Below, piece after piece: positions 36,320 through 44,629 of a DNA stretch of 50,696 nucleotides. The translations under genes were made by a program, and so were the position numbers. The notes beneath the pieces were generated by a model. It was not told where the DNA came from. It was given only the letters and a program-made list of their open reading frames with translations, and ran no database searches. Location of the stretch: positions 1 to 50,696 of the forward strand of contig NZ_JAHDAU010000013.1 of the NCBI RefSeq assembly GCF_021991835.1, read 5' to 3'. How positions within the stretch are numbered: the stretch's first letter is position 1; every line of letters starts with the position of its first letter. Source of the stretch: Polaribacter sargassicola (GTDB lineage Bacteria > Bacteroidota > Bacteroidia > Flavobacteriales > Flavobacteriaceae).

Positions 36320-37711
36320 CTATGCTATTATTTCTTTAATTTCATTGATAAATCTTACAGCTAAATTATCTGCTGCTTGTTGTGATTTTGCTTCTGTATA
36401 AATTCTAATAATTGGCTCTGTATTCGATTTTCTTAAATGAATCCATTCTTCTGCAAAATCTATTTTTACACCATCAATAGTATTTACATCTTCATTTTTA
36501 TATGTAGATGCCATTGTTTCTAAAATTTTATCAACATCAATCCCTGGTGTTAATTGAATTTTATTTTTACTCATAAAATAACTAGGATAAGAATCTCTTA
36601 ACTCTTTACAAGACATTTTATTGTTTGCTAAATGCGATAAAAATAAAGCAACACCAACTAAAGAATCTCTACCATAATGAGAAGCAGGATAAATAATTCC
36701 TCCGTTACCTTCTCCACCAATTACGGTGTTTGTCTCTTTCATTTTAATAACAACATTTACTTCACCTACAGCAGATGCAGTATACGTTCCTCCATGTTTT
36801 TCAGTAATATCTCTTAACGCTCTAGAAGATGATAAATTAGAAACTGTATTTCCACCACCTAATTTTCCTAAAACATAATCTGCACAAGCAACTAAAGTAT
36901 ACTCTTCGCCAAACATAGAACCGTCTTCAGAAACCAAAGCCAATCTATCTACATCTGGATCTACAACAATACCAAAATCTGCTTTTTCTTTAACAACCAA
37001 TTCAGAAATATCTGTTAAGTGTTCTTTTAAAGGTTCTGGATTATGAGGAAATTGCCCATTTGGTGTACAATACAATTCTACACACTCTACATTTAATTCT
37101 TTTAATAAAGCAGGTATAAAAATTCCTCCAGTAGAATTTACTCCATCTACAACAACTTTAAAATTAGCTTTTTTAATAGCTTCTACATCTACTAATTCTA
37201 AATCTAAAACTTCTTTAATATGTTTTTCTACATAAGTTTTATCTTTAGAGTAGGTTCCTAAATCATCTACTTCTGCAAAAGAAAAATCTTCGCTTTCTGC
37301 CAACTCAAGAATTTGTTCTCCTTCTACTCCATTTAAAAATTCTCCTTTTTCATTAAGTAACTTTAAAGCATTCCATTGCTTTGGGTTATGAGAAGCTGTT
37401 AAAATGATTCCTCCATCTGCTTTTTCTAAAGGTACAGCAACTTCTACTGTTGGTGTTGTAGATAAACCTAAATCTATAACATCTATACCCAAACCAACTA
37501 ATGTATTTGCTACTAAACTAGAAATCATCTTACCAGAAATACGAGCATCTCTACCAATTACTACTTTTATTTTTTCTTTATCAGAATTTCTTTCTTTTAT
37601 AAAAGCACCGTATGCAGACGCAAACTTTACTGCATCTATTGGTGTTAAATTATCTGCGGTTTTTCCGCCGATGGTTCCTCTTATTCCTGATATCGATTTT
37701 ATTAATGTCAT
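36320..37711 (-). CDS. glmM: Phosphoglucosamine mutase
   Basis: Interconverts glucosamine 6-phosphate and glucosamine 1-phosphate for peptidoglycan and LPS precursor synthesis in the cytoplasm. The start MTLIKSISGIRGTIGG, the phosphoserine loop GIILTASHNPKQWNALK (Ser107), the metal-binding DPDVDRLAL, the sugar-binding GGEGNGGIIYP and the phosphate-binding RKSNTEPIIRIYTEA are all present. The 463-residue length matches Bacteroidota GlmM. An in-frame ATG exists at 37741, but it lies within a promoter box (TATATTTG at 37746-37739, minus), so I chose 37711. It shares its substrate with NagB at the start of the window. Confidence 0.93.
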   Translation of the reverse strand: MTLIKSISGIRGTIGGKTADNLTPIDAVKFASAYGAFIKERNSDKEKIKVVIGRDARISGKMISSLVANTLVGLGIDVIDLGLSTTPTVEVAVPLEKADGGIILTASHNPKQWNALKLLNEKGEFLNGVEGEQILELAESEDFSFAEVDDLGTYSKDKTYVEKHIKEVLDLELVDVEAIKKANFKVVVDGVNSTGGIFIPALLKELNVECVELYCTPNGQFPHNPEPLKEHLTDISELVVKEKADFGIVVDPDVDRLALVSEDGSMFGEEYTLVACADYVLGKLGGGNTVSNLSSSRALRDITEKHGGTYTASAVGEVNVVIKMKETNTVIGGEGNGGIIYPASHYGRDSLVGVALFLSHLANNKMSCKELRDSYPSYFMSKNKIQLTPGIDVDKILETMASTYKNEDVNTIDGVKIDFAEEWIHLRKSNTEPIIRIYTEAKSQQAADNLAVRFINEIKEIIA

Positions 37712-37738
37712 ATATTTTATCGTCTTTTTTAAGCAGAA

Positions 37739-37746
37739 CAAATATA
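37739..37746 (-). promoter_or_regulatory. -7 box for glmM
   Basis: TATATTTG on the minus strand, 28 bp before the chosen glmM start. No good TTG was found upstream at the expected distance. It decides the start codon, because the upstream ATG overlaps it. Confidence 0.55.
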
Positions 37747-37820
37747 ATTCTATTAAACCATTAATTAAATTAGTAATCAGTTAAATTTTGGGTTAGAAAT
37801 TTATTGGCAAAAAAATGCGT

Positions 37821-37903
37821 TAGGGATTGTAGCATTTGTATGAGCTCTTTTTTGAAGAATGAAAAAAAGCGAGTGCGAAAAGCCCGACCTGAAAGGAAAC
37901 GCC
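37821..37903 (+). repeat. Dispersed intergenic repeat, copy A
   Basis: It contains GGGATTGTAGCATTTGT, TGAGCTCTTTTTT and AAAAAAAGCGAGTGCG in that order, then AAGCCCGACCTGAAAGG. An inverted relative lies at 40721-40843. From memory, elements of this kind are scattered through flavobacterial intergenic regions. No function is known to me; the flanks are noncoding. Confidence 0.75.
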
Positions 37904-37923
37904 AAAATAAATTTAAAACAAAA

Positions 37924-37952
37924 AAAAGCCGTTACAAAATGTAACGGCTTTT
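37924..37952 (-). terminator. Intrinsic terminator of rpsA
   Basis: AAAAGCCGTTAC (37924-37935) and GTAACGGCTTTT (37941-37952) form a 12-bp stem with a 5-nt loop. On the minus strand it is followed by further Ts (eight in a row in total), 50 bp after the rpsA stop. Confidence 0.9.
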
Positions 37953-38002
37953 AGTATATTATAAATATCTACTAGTTCTGAAACTTGTTCAGTTAAAAAG
38001 AA

Positions 38003-39823
38003 TTACTTCTTTTTGTTACCAGCTTCCATTTTCTTTTTTAAGTCTGCAAGACCACCGATGTCTCCAAAAGTAGCTTTTTCTGCTTCAGCTGCTTTTTTAA
38101 CTGCTGCCTTAACATTTCTTTTCTCTTGCTCTTTAAATAAAGATGTATGAGATACAACAACTCTTCTGTATTCTTTAGAAAATTCTAAAACTACAAATTC
38201 TACTGCATCACCTTTTTCTAATTTAGAACCATCTTCTTTTTCTAAGAATCTTGTTGGTGCAAAACCTTCTACTCCATCAGCAAAAGTTACAACTGCTCCT
38301 TTATCATTCTTTTCTTTGATTGTTCCTTCATGTTTAGAACCGATTGCATACGTAGCTTCATGCTCATCCCAAGGGTTAGATTGAGTTTGCTTATGACCTA
38401 AGTTTAACTTTCTGTTCTCTACATCTAATTCTAATACTTGTACTTCTAATTTATCACCAACAGTTACAAAATCTGAAGGATGCTTAACTTTCTTAGTCCA
38501 AGATAAATCTGAGATGTAAACTAAACCATCAATACCTTCTTCTAACTCTACAAACACACCAAAGTTAGTGTAGTTTCTTACTGTACCAGTATGAGTTGAA
38601 CCAACAGGATATTTGCTAGTAATATCTGTCCAAGGATCTGGGTGTAATTGTTTGATACCTAAAGACATTTTACGGTCTTCTCTATCTAAAGTTAAAATTT
38701 GAGCTTCAACTTTATCTCCAACTTTTACGAAATCTTGTGCAGAACGTAAGTGAGTTGACCAAGACATTTCAGAAACGTGGATTAATCCTTCTACTCCTTG
38801 CTCTACTTCTACAAACGCACCATAATCAGCTAAAACAACAACTTCTCCTGTTACTTTATCTCCAACTTTTAAGTTAGCATCTAAAGCTTCCCATGGGTGA
38901 GCAGATAATTGTTTTAATCCTAATTGAATTCTAGATTTGTTATCATCAAAGTCTAAAATTACAACGTTTAATTTTTGATCTAATTCTACAACCTCATTTG
39001 GATGGTTGATTCTAGACCAAGATAAATCAGTAATATGTACTAATCCGTCTACACCACCTAAATCAACAAAGACACCGTAAGAAGTAATGTTTTTAACAAC
39101 ACCTTCTAATACTTGTCCTTTTTCTAATTGACCAATAATTTCTTTTTTCTGTAATTCAATATCAGCTTCAATAAGAGCTTTATGAGATACAACAACGTTT
39201 TTAAATTCGTGGTTGATTTTAACAACTTTAAACTCCATTGTTTTCTCAACATATTGATCGTAATCTCTAATTGGTTTTACATCAATTTGAGATCCTGGTA
39301 AGAATGCTTCGATACCGAAAACATCTACAATCATACCACCTCTAGTTCTACATTTAACAAAACCGTTAACTACTTCACCAGTTTCATGAGCATTATTAAC
39401 ACGTTCCCATGCTTTAATAACTCTTGCTTTTTTATGAGACAATACTAATTGACCAGAAGAATCTTCTCTTTTATCAACTAATACTTCTACTTTATCACCA
39501 GCAGCTAATGCTTGGTTGTAACGAAATTCGTTTAAAGAAATAACTCCTTCAGATTTAGAGTTAATATCAATAATTGCATCTCTTTCTGTAATTCTTACTA
39601 CAGTTCCTTCAATTACATCACGCTCGTTTACAAATCCTACAGTACCTTCTAAAGCTTTTTCAAACTCGGCTAATTTATCTTCATCTACAGCTTCAATACC
39701 TTGTTCGTATTTATGCCAGTTAAAATCAGCTAAAAATTGTTTTGGATCTACAGCAGGAGTAGCTGTTTCTTGTACATCAGTAGCAACTACTTGCTCTTCT
39801 GTGTTTTTTGTTTCTTCAGACAT
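38003..39823 (-). CDS. rpsA: 30S ribosomal protein S1
   Basis: RNA-binding ribosomal protein that brings mRNA to the 30S subunit; in Bacteroidota, where Shine-Dalgarno use is rare, it is thought to be especially important. The 606 residues hold six S1/OB-fold repeats. Repeats 3-6 are clear from GQVLEGVVKNITSYGVFVDLGGVDGLVHITDLSW, GDKVTGEVVVLADYGAFVEVEQGVEGLIHVSEMSW, GSTHTGTVRNYTNFGVFVELEEGIDGLVYISDLSW and GSKHEGTIKEKNDKGAVVTFADGVEGFAPT. The N terminus is an acidic, Bacteroidota-style extension (SEETKNTEEQ), and the end is Lys-rich. Codon use is biased as in highly expressed genes. It has an untranslated leader of about 115 nt. Confidence 0.97.
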   Translation of the reverse strand: MSEETKNTEEQVVATDVQETATPAVDPKQFLADFNWHKYEQGIEAVDEDKLAEFEKALEGTVGFVNERDVIEGTVVRITERDAIIDINSKSEGVISLNEFRYNQALAAGDKVEVLVDKREDSSGQLVLSHKKARVIKAWERVNNAHETGEVVNGFVKCRTRGGMIVDVFGIEAFLPGSQIDVKPIRDYDQYVEKTMEFKVVKINHEFKNVVVSHKALIEADIELQKKEIIGQLEKGQVLEGVVKNITSYGVFVDLGGVDGLVHITDLSWSRINHPNEVVELDQKLNVVILDFDDNKSRIQLGLKQLSAHPWEALDANLKVGDKVTGEVVVLADYGAFVEVEQGVEGLIHVSEMSWSTHLRSAQDFVKVGDKVEAQILTLDREDRKMSLGIKQLHPDPWTDITSKYPVGSTHTGTVRNYTNFGVFVELEEGIDGLVYISDLSWTKKVKHPSDFVTVGDKLEVQVLELDVENRKLNLGHKQTQSNPWDEHEATYAIGSKHEGTIKEKNDKGAVVTFADGVEGFAPTRFLEKEDGSKLEKGDAVEFVVLEFSKEYRRVVVSHTSLFKEQEKRNVKAAVKKAAEAEKATFGDIGGLADLKKKMEAGNKKK

Positions 39824-39945
39824 GTGTCTAAATTAATTTTGTATCTTATTGTTTTTCAGATTTCTAACGATAAAACGCTAAGAGTTGTTTTTATAATGTG
39901 TTATATCTAAATCCTTTTATAAATCTGTTCTCGTAAAAAGGAGTG

Positions 39946-39953
39946 CAAATTTA
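39946..39953 (-). promoter_or_regulatory. -7 box for rpsA
   Basis: TAAATTTG on the minus strand fits TAnnTTTG. Transcription from about 39940 would give a leader of roughly 115 nt, long enough for feedback control by S1 itself (inference). No clear -33 element was seen. Confidence 0.5.
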
Positions 39954-40023
39954 CAAAAAACATTTTATTTTAAACACCTAATAATTAAATTATTATTCTT
40001 TTTATTCTTGAATTACAAAAAAC

Positions 40024-40031
40024 TACCTTTG
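40024..40031 (+). promoter_or_regulatory. -7 box for queE
   Basis: TACCTTTG fits TAnnTTTG, 29 bp before the ATG at 40061. A TTG occurs upstream, but with only a 13-bp spacer. Confidence 0.5.
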
Positions 40032-40060
40032 CATTTTTAAAAACCCACGGGTTGATATTA

Positions 40061-40696
40061 ATGAAGATGGATAAAAAAACAAAAGATTTAGTAGATAAAG
40101 GTATAATGCTTCCGTTAATGGAAGAGTTTTACACAATACAAGGTGAAGGGTCTCATACAGGAACCGCAGCTTACTTTATTAGAGTTGGTGGTTGCGATGT
40201 TGGTTGCCATTGGTGCGATGTTAAAGAAAGTTGGAATGCAGATTTACACCCACCAACTTTAGCAGACACAATTGTAGATAATGTAAAAAAATACGCACAA
40301 ACTGTTGTTATTACTGGTGGAGAACCTTTAATGTGGCCTATGGATTATATAACAGAATTGCTACAAAACAACAATATAAAAACCCATATAGAAACTTCTG
40401 GTGCTTATTCTTTTTCTGGTAAATGGGATTGGTTTTGCCTTTCGCCTAAGAAAACAAAATTACCTTTAGATGAATGTTATAAAGAAGCAGATGAATTAAA
40501 AATGATTATTCATAATAAATCTGATTTTGATTTTGCTGAACAACAAGCCGCTAAAGTTGGTAAGGAATGTAAATTGTATTTACAGCCAGAATGGAGTAAA
40601 AAAGAGAAAATGACCGAGCAAATTGTAGATTATGTAATGAAAAATCCGAAGTGGAAAATTTCTTTACAAACACATAAATATCTGAATATTCCATAA
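40061..40696 (+). CDS. queE: 7-carboxy-7-deazaguanine synthase
   Basis: Radical-SAM enzyme that makes 7-carboxy-7-deazaguanine, an intermediate in queuosine tRNA modification. FYTIQGEGSHTGTAAYFIRVGGCDVGCHWCD contains the substrate-binding GEG and the CxxxCxxC iron-sulfur motif (Cys45, 49, 52 from this start). VVITGGEPLMWP is the GGEP SAM-binding motif, and LSPKKTKLPL is typical of QueE. The 211-residue length fits. I chose ATG 40061 over TTG 40052 because it is the first ATG after the promoter box; ATG 40067 is also possible. The gene stands alone and ends inside its own terminator. Confidence 0.95.
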   Translation: MKMDKKTKDLVDKGIMLPLMEEFYTIQGEGSHTGTAAYFIRVGGCDVGCHWCDVKESWNADLHPPTLADTIVDNVKKYAQTVVITGGEPLMWPMDYITELLQNNNIKTHIETSGAYSFSGKWDWFCLSPKKTKLPLDECYKEADELKMIIHNKSDFDFAEQQAAKVGKECKLYLQPEWSKKEKMTEQIVDYVMKNPKWKISLQTHKYLNIP

Positions 40697-40720
40697 TATT
40701 CAGATATTTAATATTTTTTA
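40676..40720 (+). terminator. Intrinsic terminator overlapping the queE 3' end
   Basis: AAATATCTGAATATT (40676-40690), loop CCAT and AATATTCAGATATTT (40695-40709) form a perfect 15-bp stem followed by AATATTTTTTAG. The left arm encodes the last residues of QueE, and the stop codon lies in the loop and right arm. Confidence 0.8.
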
Positions 40721-40843
40721 GAAGCTATTTCCTGCTTTCCGCACTCGCTTTTTTTTTCGCTTCGCTAGATTGGTTTTATAAAAAATATCTTTTTATAAAA
40801 TCAATCTAAAAAAGAGCTCAAACAAATGCTACAATCAGGGCTA
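40721..40843 (-). repeat. Dispersed intergenic repeat, copy B (inverted to copy A)
   Basis: Read on the minus strand it gives AGCCCTGATTGTAGCATTTG, then TTTGAGCTCTTTTTT, AGCGAGTGCGGAAAGC and AGGAAATAGCTTC. It shares three words with copy A in the same order. An internal palindrome around AAAAAATATCTTTTTATAAA and the TGATTTTAT/ATCAATC arms make a hairpin. It occupies part of a 336-bp gap (40697-41032) without genes. Confidence 0.75.
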
Positions 40844-40938
40844 AACCTATTTATAAGTTTATAGTTTTACGCTAACTTATTTGTATATGGTTTGTTCCGT
40901 GTTTGTTTAGCTAAAAGTAAGCAAATTATTACTGATTA

Positions 40939-40958
40939 GAAAGTCTGCGAGGACTTTC
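40939..40958. other. Hairpin GAAAGTC-TGCGAG-GACTTTC between GTTTAGCTAAAAG and AAGTAAGCTAAAAG
   Basis: A 7-bp stem with a 6-nt loop lies between the related words TTAGCTAAAAGTAAGC (from about 40907) and AAGTAAGCTAAAAGC (from about 40961). It looks like part of another dispersed noncoding element rather than a terminator, as no T-tract follows. Function unknown. Confidence 0.4.
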
Positions 40959-41032
40959 GCAAGTAAGCTAAAAGCAGGCAATAAAATTTATATTTTGTTG
41001 TAAACAGTTTACTCCTTTAATGATATCTGTAA

Positions 41033-42472
41033 TTATTCATTAATTTTTGTTAAATTATATATGTTATAAGTCTTAAGTTTTTTGTCATAATTAATTAACC
41101 TTATATTATCTTTTTGAATAATATAAAAATGTCTTTCTAGATTCATAATATTTTTCAATCTATTGTTATAAATATTTTCATCAATATCATAATATTTATA
41201 GGCATTATCACTGTCAATTTTTTCTAAAGACGAATTTAAATTTACTTCAAAATAGTTCCCAGTATTTTTTGCATCTGCGAGTGCTTTAAATATCATCATT
41301 TGAGCACCTGTACCATTAATCGAAAATGCACCAGAATTTAGATTATAATTTAAAGCATATGCATTGTTATTCCACCAAAAGTTATTTGTTGTTTTATTGT
41401 TATAAGAATTTTGGTCTAAATGACCTATTCTTACTAAGTACTCATTATCTATAGTTTTATTCACAGAAATATTAAGGGCAGGTAAATACATTGAACCAAT
41501 TGCTTGTGGTGTAAAATCGTTATATACTTTTTTTGGTTTGAAAGACTTCGTAATATCTTTTCCTCTCATTACAATTTTGTTGTGTTTACCAAACTCTGAT
41601 TTAGTATAATGAAAAGTTTTTAGTTTTTCCAACGAATTTAGTGCATATATATCAAAAAAAGATTCTTCCTGGTACATTTTAAATGTAAAAAGTAAAGAGT
41701 CTTTAACAAAAGAACTTAATCTTTTTAATTCGTTTTTATTTCTAACCTGAATCTTTCGATTAATAATTTTACCTGAAGGTTTAATAGTTAGAATATTAGT
41801 GACTCCTTTTTTTTTATCTTCATTAGTAAAAACTAATTCTTCACCATTATAAAAGCCTTTATAATCTAAAATAGGTCCATTAGCAAGAAATTGTTTATCA
41901 TTCACAAATTCAGATTTTTTTCTTAAAGAACTAAAAAAAGATTTATCAAGTTGGGTCTTTGGAGTAATAATTTTGGCTACAGTATTTGATGCTTTTTTTA
42001 TAAACGCAAAAGGATATGAAACATTCGTTTTTTGGCCTACAATAAATGTAATATTTTTATGAGAGAAAATTTGTTTAGCCTCAAATGGAATTTTAGAAAA
42101 AGTTATTTTTCTATTTATGTAATTTATATCTTGTACAATAATCTTTTTGTTGGTAGATTCCCTTACAATCGTTAACGTACTATCATTAACATGGAAAGTC
42201 AAGTAATTAGGTTTATTTACCTCATTATATATTTCTAAATTGTTAATTTCATTGTTTTTATCCAAAAAATATATTTTTGAATTGTATCCTGTGGAAATTT
42301 TATTTATTACTATGTGAAATGAAATTGAATCGTTAACTGCACCTGAAAGATTAGTTAAGTTTCTGCCTTCGATTGGAATACTCTTAATTAAATCTTGAGA
42401 GAATATAGTCTGGTTAATTCCGATTAAAATCAATATTAAAATTGATATAGGTTTATATTTTTTAGATTTCAT
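41033..42472 (-). CDS. Secreted hypothetical protein
   Basis: A 479-residue protein with a signal peptide (ISILILILIGINQTIFSQ). I do not recognise a family. The sequence is rich in Asn, Lys, Ile and short strand-like segments (for example SKIYFLDKNNEINNLEIY and RHFYIIQKDNIRLINYDKKLKTYNIYNL), and could form a beta-propeller-like periplasmic fold. No Cys lipobox, catalytic motif or C-terminal secretion signal is evident. It is encoded 48 bp after cmk in the same direction, so it may be the last gene of the porQ-cmk transcript, but this position is not a known conserved arrangement. Base composition is even more AT-rich than the core genes beside it, which could mean a recent arrival. Confidence 0.7.
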   Translation of the reverse strand: MKSKKYKPISILILILIGINQTIFSQDLIKSIPIEGRNLTNLSGAVNDSISFHIVINKISTGYNSKIYFLDKNNEINNLEIYNEVNKPNYLTFHVNDSTLTIVRESTNKKIIVQDINYINRKITFSKIPFEAKQIFSHKNITFIVGQKTNVSYPFAFIKKASNTVAKIITPKTQLDKSFFSSLRKKSEFVNDKQFLANGPILDYKGFYNGEELVFTNEDKKKGVTNILTIKPSGKIINRKIQVRNKNELKRLSSFVKDSLLFTFKMYQEESFFDIYALNSLEKLKTFHYTKSEFGKHNKIVMRGKDITKSFKPKKVYNDFTPQAIGSMYLPALNISVNKTIDNEYLVRIGHLDQNSYNNKTTNNFWWNNNAYALNYNLNSGAFSINGTGAQMMIFKALADAKNTGNYFEVNLNSSLEKIDSDNAYKYYDIDENIYNNRLKNIMNLERHFYIIQKDNIRLINYDKKLKTYNIYNLTKINE

Positions 42473-42520
42473 ATTTTCAATAGTACTTAATAAGTTAATT
42501 TGGATTTCATATGTAATTGT

Positions 42521-43207
42521 TTACAACTTATTGTCAACTAAAGTGCAAATACTTTTAAACTGCTCTTCTATACTCATATCAGAATTATCAAATTCTATTG
42601 CTTCTTCTGCTTTTACTAAAGGAGAATCTTTTCTTGTAGAATCTATTCTATCTCGTTCTTGCACATTAAAAAGTATTTCTTCAAAATTAACATCATCACC
42701 TCTTTCTATTAATTCTTTATAACGTCTAGTTGCTCTTTTATCTGCAGAAGCTGTCATAAACAACTTTAATTCTGCTTCCGGAAAAACTACAGTTCCTATA
42801 TCTCTACCATCCATTACAACACCACCTTCTTTACCCATTAACTGTTGTTCTTTTACTAGTTTTTTTCTTACTTCAGAAATTGCTGCAACCTTACTAACTA
42901 ATTGAGATACTTCTATAGATCTAATCTCTTTTTCTACATTAACACCATTTAAAAACATCTCTGCAAAACCTAAATCTTTATTAAATTTAAACGTTAGTGT
43001 AATGTCTTTTAAAGAATCTATTAATTCTTCATCCTTTAAAAAATCTAAGCCTACTAATTGATTGTTTTTTGCAAAAAGAGTTACAGCTCTGTACATTGCA
43101 CCTGTATCAACATAAATATAATTATATTTTTTTGCAATTAATTTGGCAATTGTACTTTTTCCTGTTGATGAAAACCCATCAATTGCAATAATAATATTTT
43201 TACTCAT
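42521..43207 (-). CDS. cmk: Cytidylate kinase
   Basis: Phosphorylates CMP and dCMP with ATP in the cytoplasm. IIIAIDGFSSTGKSTIAKLIA carries the P-loop (residues 11-19), YVDTGAMYRAVTL is the substrate-binding motif, and VVMDGRDIGTVVFPEAELKLFMTASADKRATRRYKEL the conserved CMP-kinase core. RDRIDSTRKDSPL is the family's C-terminal signature. The 228-residue length is normal. The ATG at 43207 follows the porQ stop with no gap, so the two are translationally linked. Confidence 0.97.
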   Translation of the reverse strand: MSKNIIIAIDGFSSTGKSTIAKLIAKKYNYIYVDTGAMYRAVTLFAKNNQLVGLDFLKDEELIDSLKDITLTFKFNKDLGFAEMFLNGVNVEKEIRSIEVSQLVSKVAAISEVRKKLVKEQQLMGKEGGVVMDGRDIGTVVFPEAELKLFMTASADKRATRRYKELIERGDDVNFEEILFNVQERDRIDSTRKDSPLVKAEEAIEFDNSDMSIEEQFKSICTLVDNKL

Positions 43208-44233
43208 TTACTTTCTTCTATTTAAATCTATTAATAAACTGAATGTACTTGTATTAAAGGCTGAATGAAATTTAGAATATGCATAATTAAACTTTAAGTT
43301 ATTTAATTTAATTCCAAAACCGTAAGATAAACCACTAAATGTTCTTACATTTTGTAACTTTAACTCTGCAGCTCTCCTAAAGTTATAACCCAATCTAAAG
43401 TTTATAGCACTTTCTGGAAACAACTCTCCACCTATTATAAAGTGTCTAAAAGAATTTTCTATAAAACCAATCTTTTGTTCTGTAACATTACCTTCTAAAT
43501 CTGTTGTTTGTTCAGATGGATTAGCAACAGAAATATCCCATTGTTGTAAATTATCTATAGTTGCATACCATTTAAGAGGCACATGTTCTAACTTATAAGA
43601 ACCACCCAAAGCAACTTTTAATGGCAACTTTTCTTTTGTACCTGTGTAAGATTTAGTTTGTACACCAATGTTTCTTACAACTAAACTAACTGTAAAAGGT
43701 TTGTATGGATTACTAAATAAAACTGCTAAATCTGTAGAAATTCCTGTTGAAGTATAACTAGCAATATTAGAGTTTATAACTCTAATATTAGATCCAATAA
43801 AAAAATCGGTATTAGGTATATTAACAGCATATCCTAAAGAAATGGCAATATCACTAGCACCAAAACTACCTGTTTCATTTCCTTGTTCATCGGCACCTAT
43901 TAAAGAACCATAATCTACATATTTTATTCCTCCGTGTATTGTACCAAATCTTCTAGAAATTGTTTTTGCGTAAGATAAAGATCCAATATTAATTCCTCCT
44001 AAATAACTTGTATAGTTTACAGATACTTTATTATCAAGATCTTCATTAATTACAGAAGGGTTAGAAATTGGCTGATTAACATCATCTAATAAATTTAAAA
44101 CTTCTCCTCCTAAAGCTACTTGCCTAGCAGAAGTAGGTAAATTAAGAAACTGAAACACTTCTTCTCCTCCTGTTTGAGCTTTTAATGAGACAGATAAAAA
44201 TAAAATAAAAACACAAAATAACCTTATCATCAA
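43208..44233 (-). CDS. porQ: Type IX secretion system protein PorQ
   Basis: A 341-residue outer-membrane barrel of the PorV/PorQ group, part of the type IX secretion system that exports and anchors surface proteins in Bacteroidota. It has a signal peptide (LFCVFILFLSVSLKAQ) followed by the family's opening GGEEVFQFLNLPTSARQVALGGEVLNLLDDV. Barrel strands continue to the C terminus (YGFGIKLNNLKFNYAYSKFHSAFNTSTFSLLIDL). Adjacency of porQ and cmk is common in Bacteroidota and supports the call. Its promoter box is at 44262-44255. Confidence 0.9.
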   Translation of the reverse strand: MMIRLFCVFILFLSVSLKAQTGGEEVFQFLNLPTSARQVALGGEVLNLLDDVNQPISNPSVINEDLDNKVSVNYTSYLGGINIGSLSYAKTISRRFGTIHGGIKYVDYGSLIGADEQGNETGSFGASDIAISLGYAVNIPNTDFFIGSNIRVINSNIASYTSTGISTDLAVLFSNPYKPFTVSLVVRNIGVQTKSYTGTKEKLPLKVALGGSYKLEHVPLKWYATIDNLQQWDISVANPSEQTTDLEGNVTEQKIGFIENSFRHFIIGGELFPESAINFRLGYNFRRAAELKLQNVRTFSGLSYGFGIKLNNLKFNYAYSKFHSAFNTSTFSLLIDLNRRK

Positions 44234-44254
44234 CTAATTTTAGTTTGGTTATAC

Positions 44255-44262
44255 AAATATAC
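44255..44262 (-). promoter_or_regulatory. -7 box for porQ
   Basis: TATATTTG on the minus strand, 21 bp before the porQ ATG at 44233. No TTG was found at the expected upstream distance. Confidence 0.55.
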
Positions 44263-44488
44263 TTTATAACGGACTAGCATCATAAAAATTACTAAGTAAA
44301 CACTAAAAATCTTCTTAAAAGAATAAACTGATTAGTAATTTTTAACTTTCTAAGATTTTATAAATCTATGTAATTAATAATATTTTTTAACCAGCAATTT
44401 TAGATGTTTTTTCTTACAAACCATAAACAACTGTAAATAAAAACATTACAAACCCATTGTTAAAAGTTTAAAAAAAACCTCATAATAA

Positions 44489-44580
44489 CGCAAAAAACCA
44501 AACAATTCTTCACAAAAACACTTAAAAACGCATAAAAACAGCATAAAAAACGCAATAAAAATAAAAAAAACGCATAAATA
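44489..44580 (+). repeat. Helically phased CGCA plus A-tract repeats upstream of SusC
   Basis: CGCA- or AGCA-type words followed by A-tracts start at 44489, 44529, 44540, 44551 and 44571, with spacings of 40, 11, 11 and 20 bp, near multiples of a helical turn. They lie 15-106 bp before the -7 candidate at 44595. They could be a regulator-binding array or intrinsically curved DNA. They occupy part of the 396-bp gap 44234-44629; the rest (44264-44488) shows nothing I recognise. Confidence 0.5.
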
Positions 44581-44594
44581 TTGTTTTAAATTGT

Positions 44595-44602
44595 TAAGTT
44601 TG
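44595..44602 (+). promoter_or_regulatory. -7 box candidate for the second SusC gene
   Basis: TAAGTTTG fits TAnnTTTG, 27 bp before the ATG at 44630. TTG at 44581 is too close to be the -33 element. Confidence 0.45.
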
Positions 44603-44629
44603 TCTTAACTAACCAAATTAAAATAACTT

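Noticed and set aside
37712..37741. Upstream ATG for glmM
   Set aside because: It overlaps the TATATTTG box, and homologues begin at MTLIKSISGIRG (37711).
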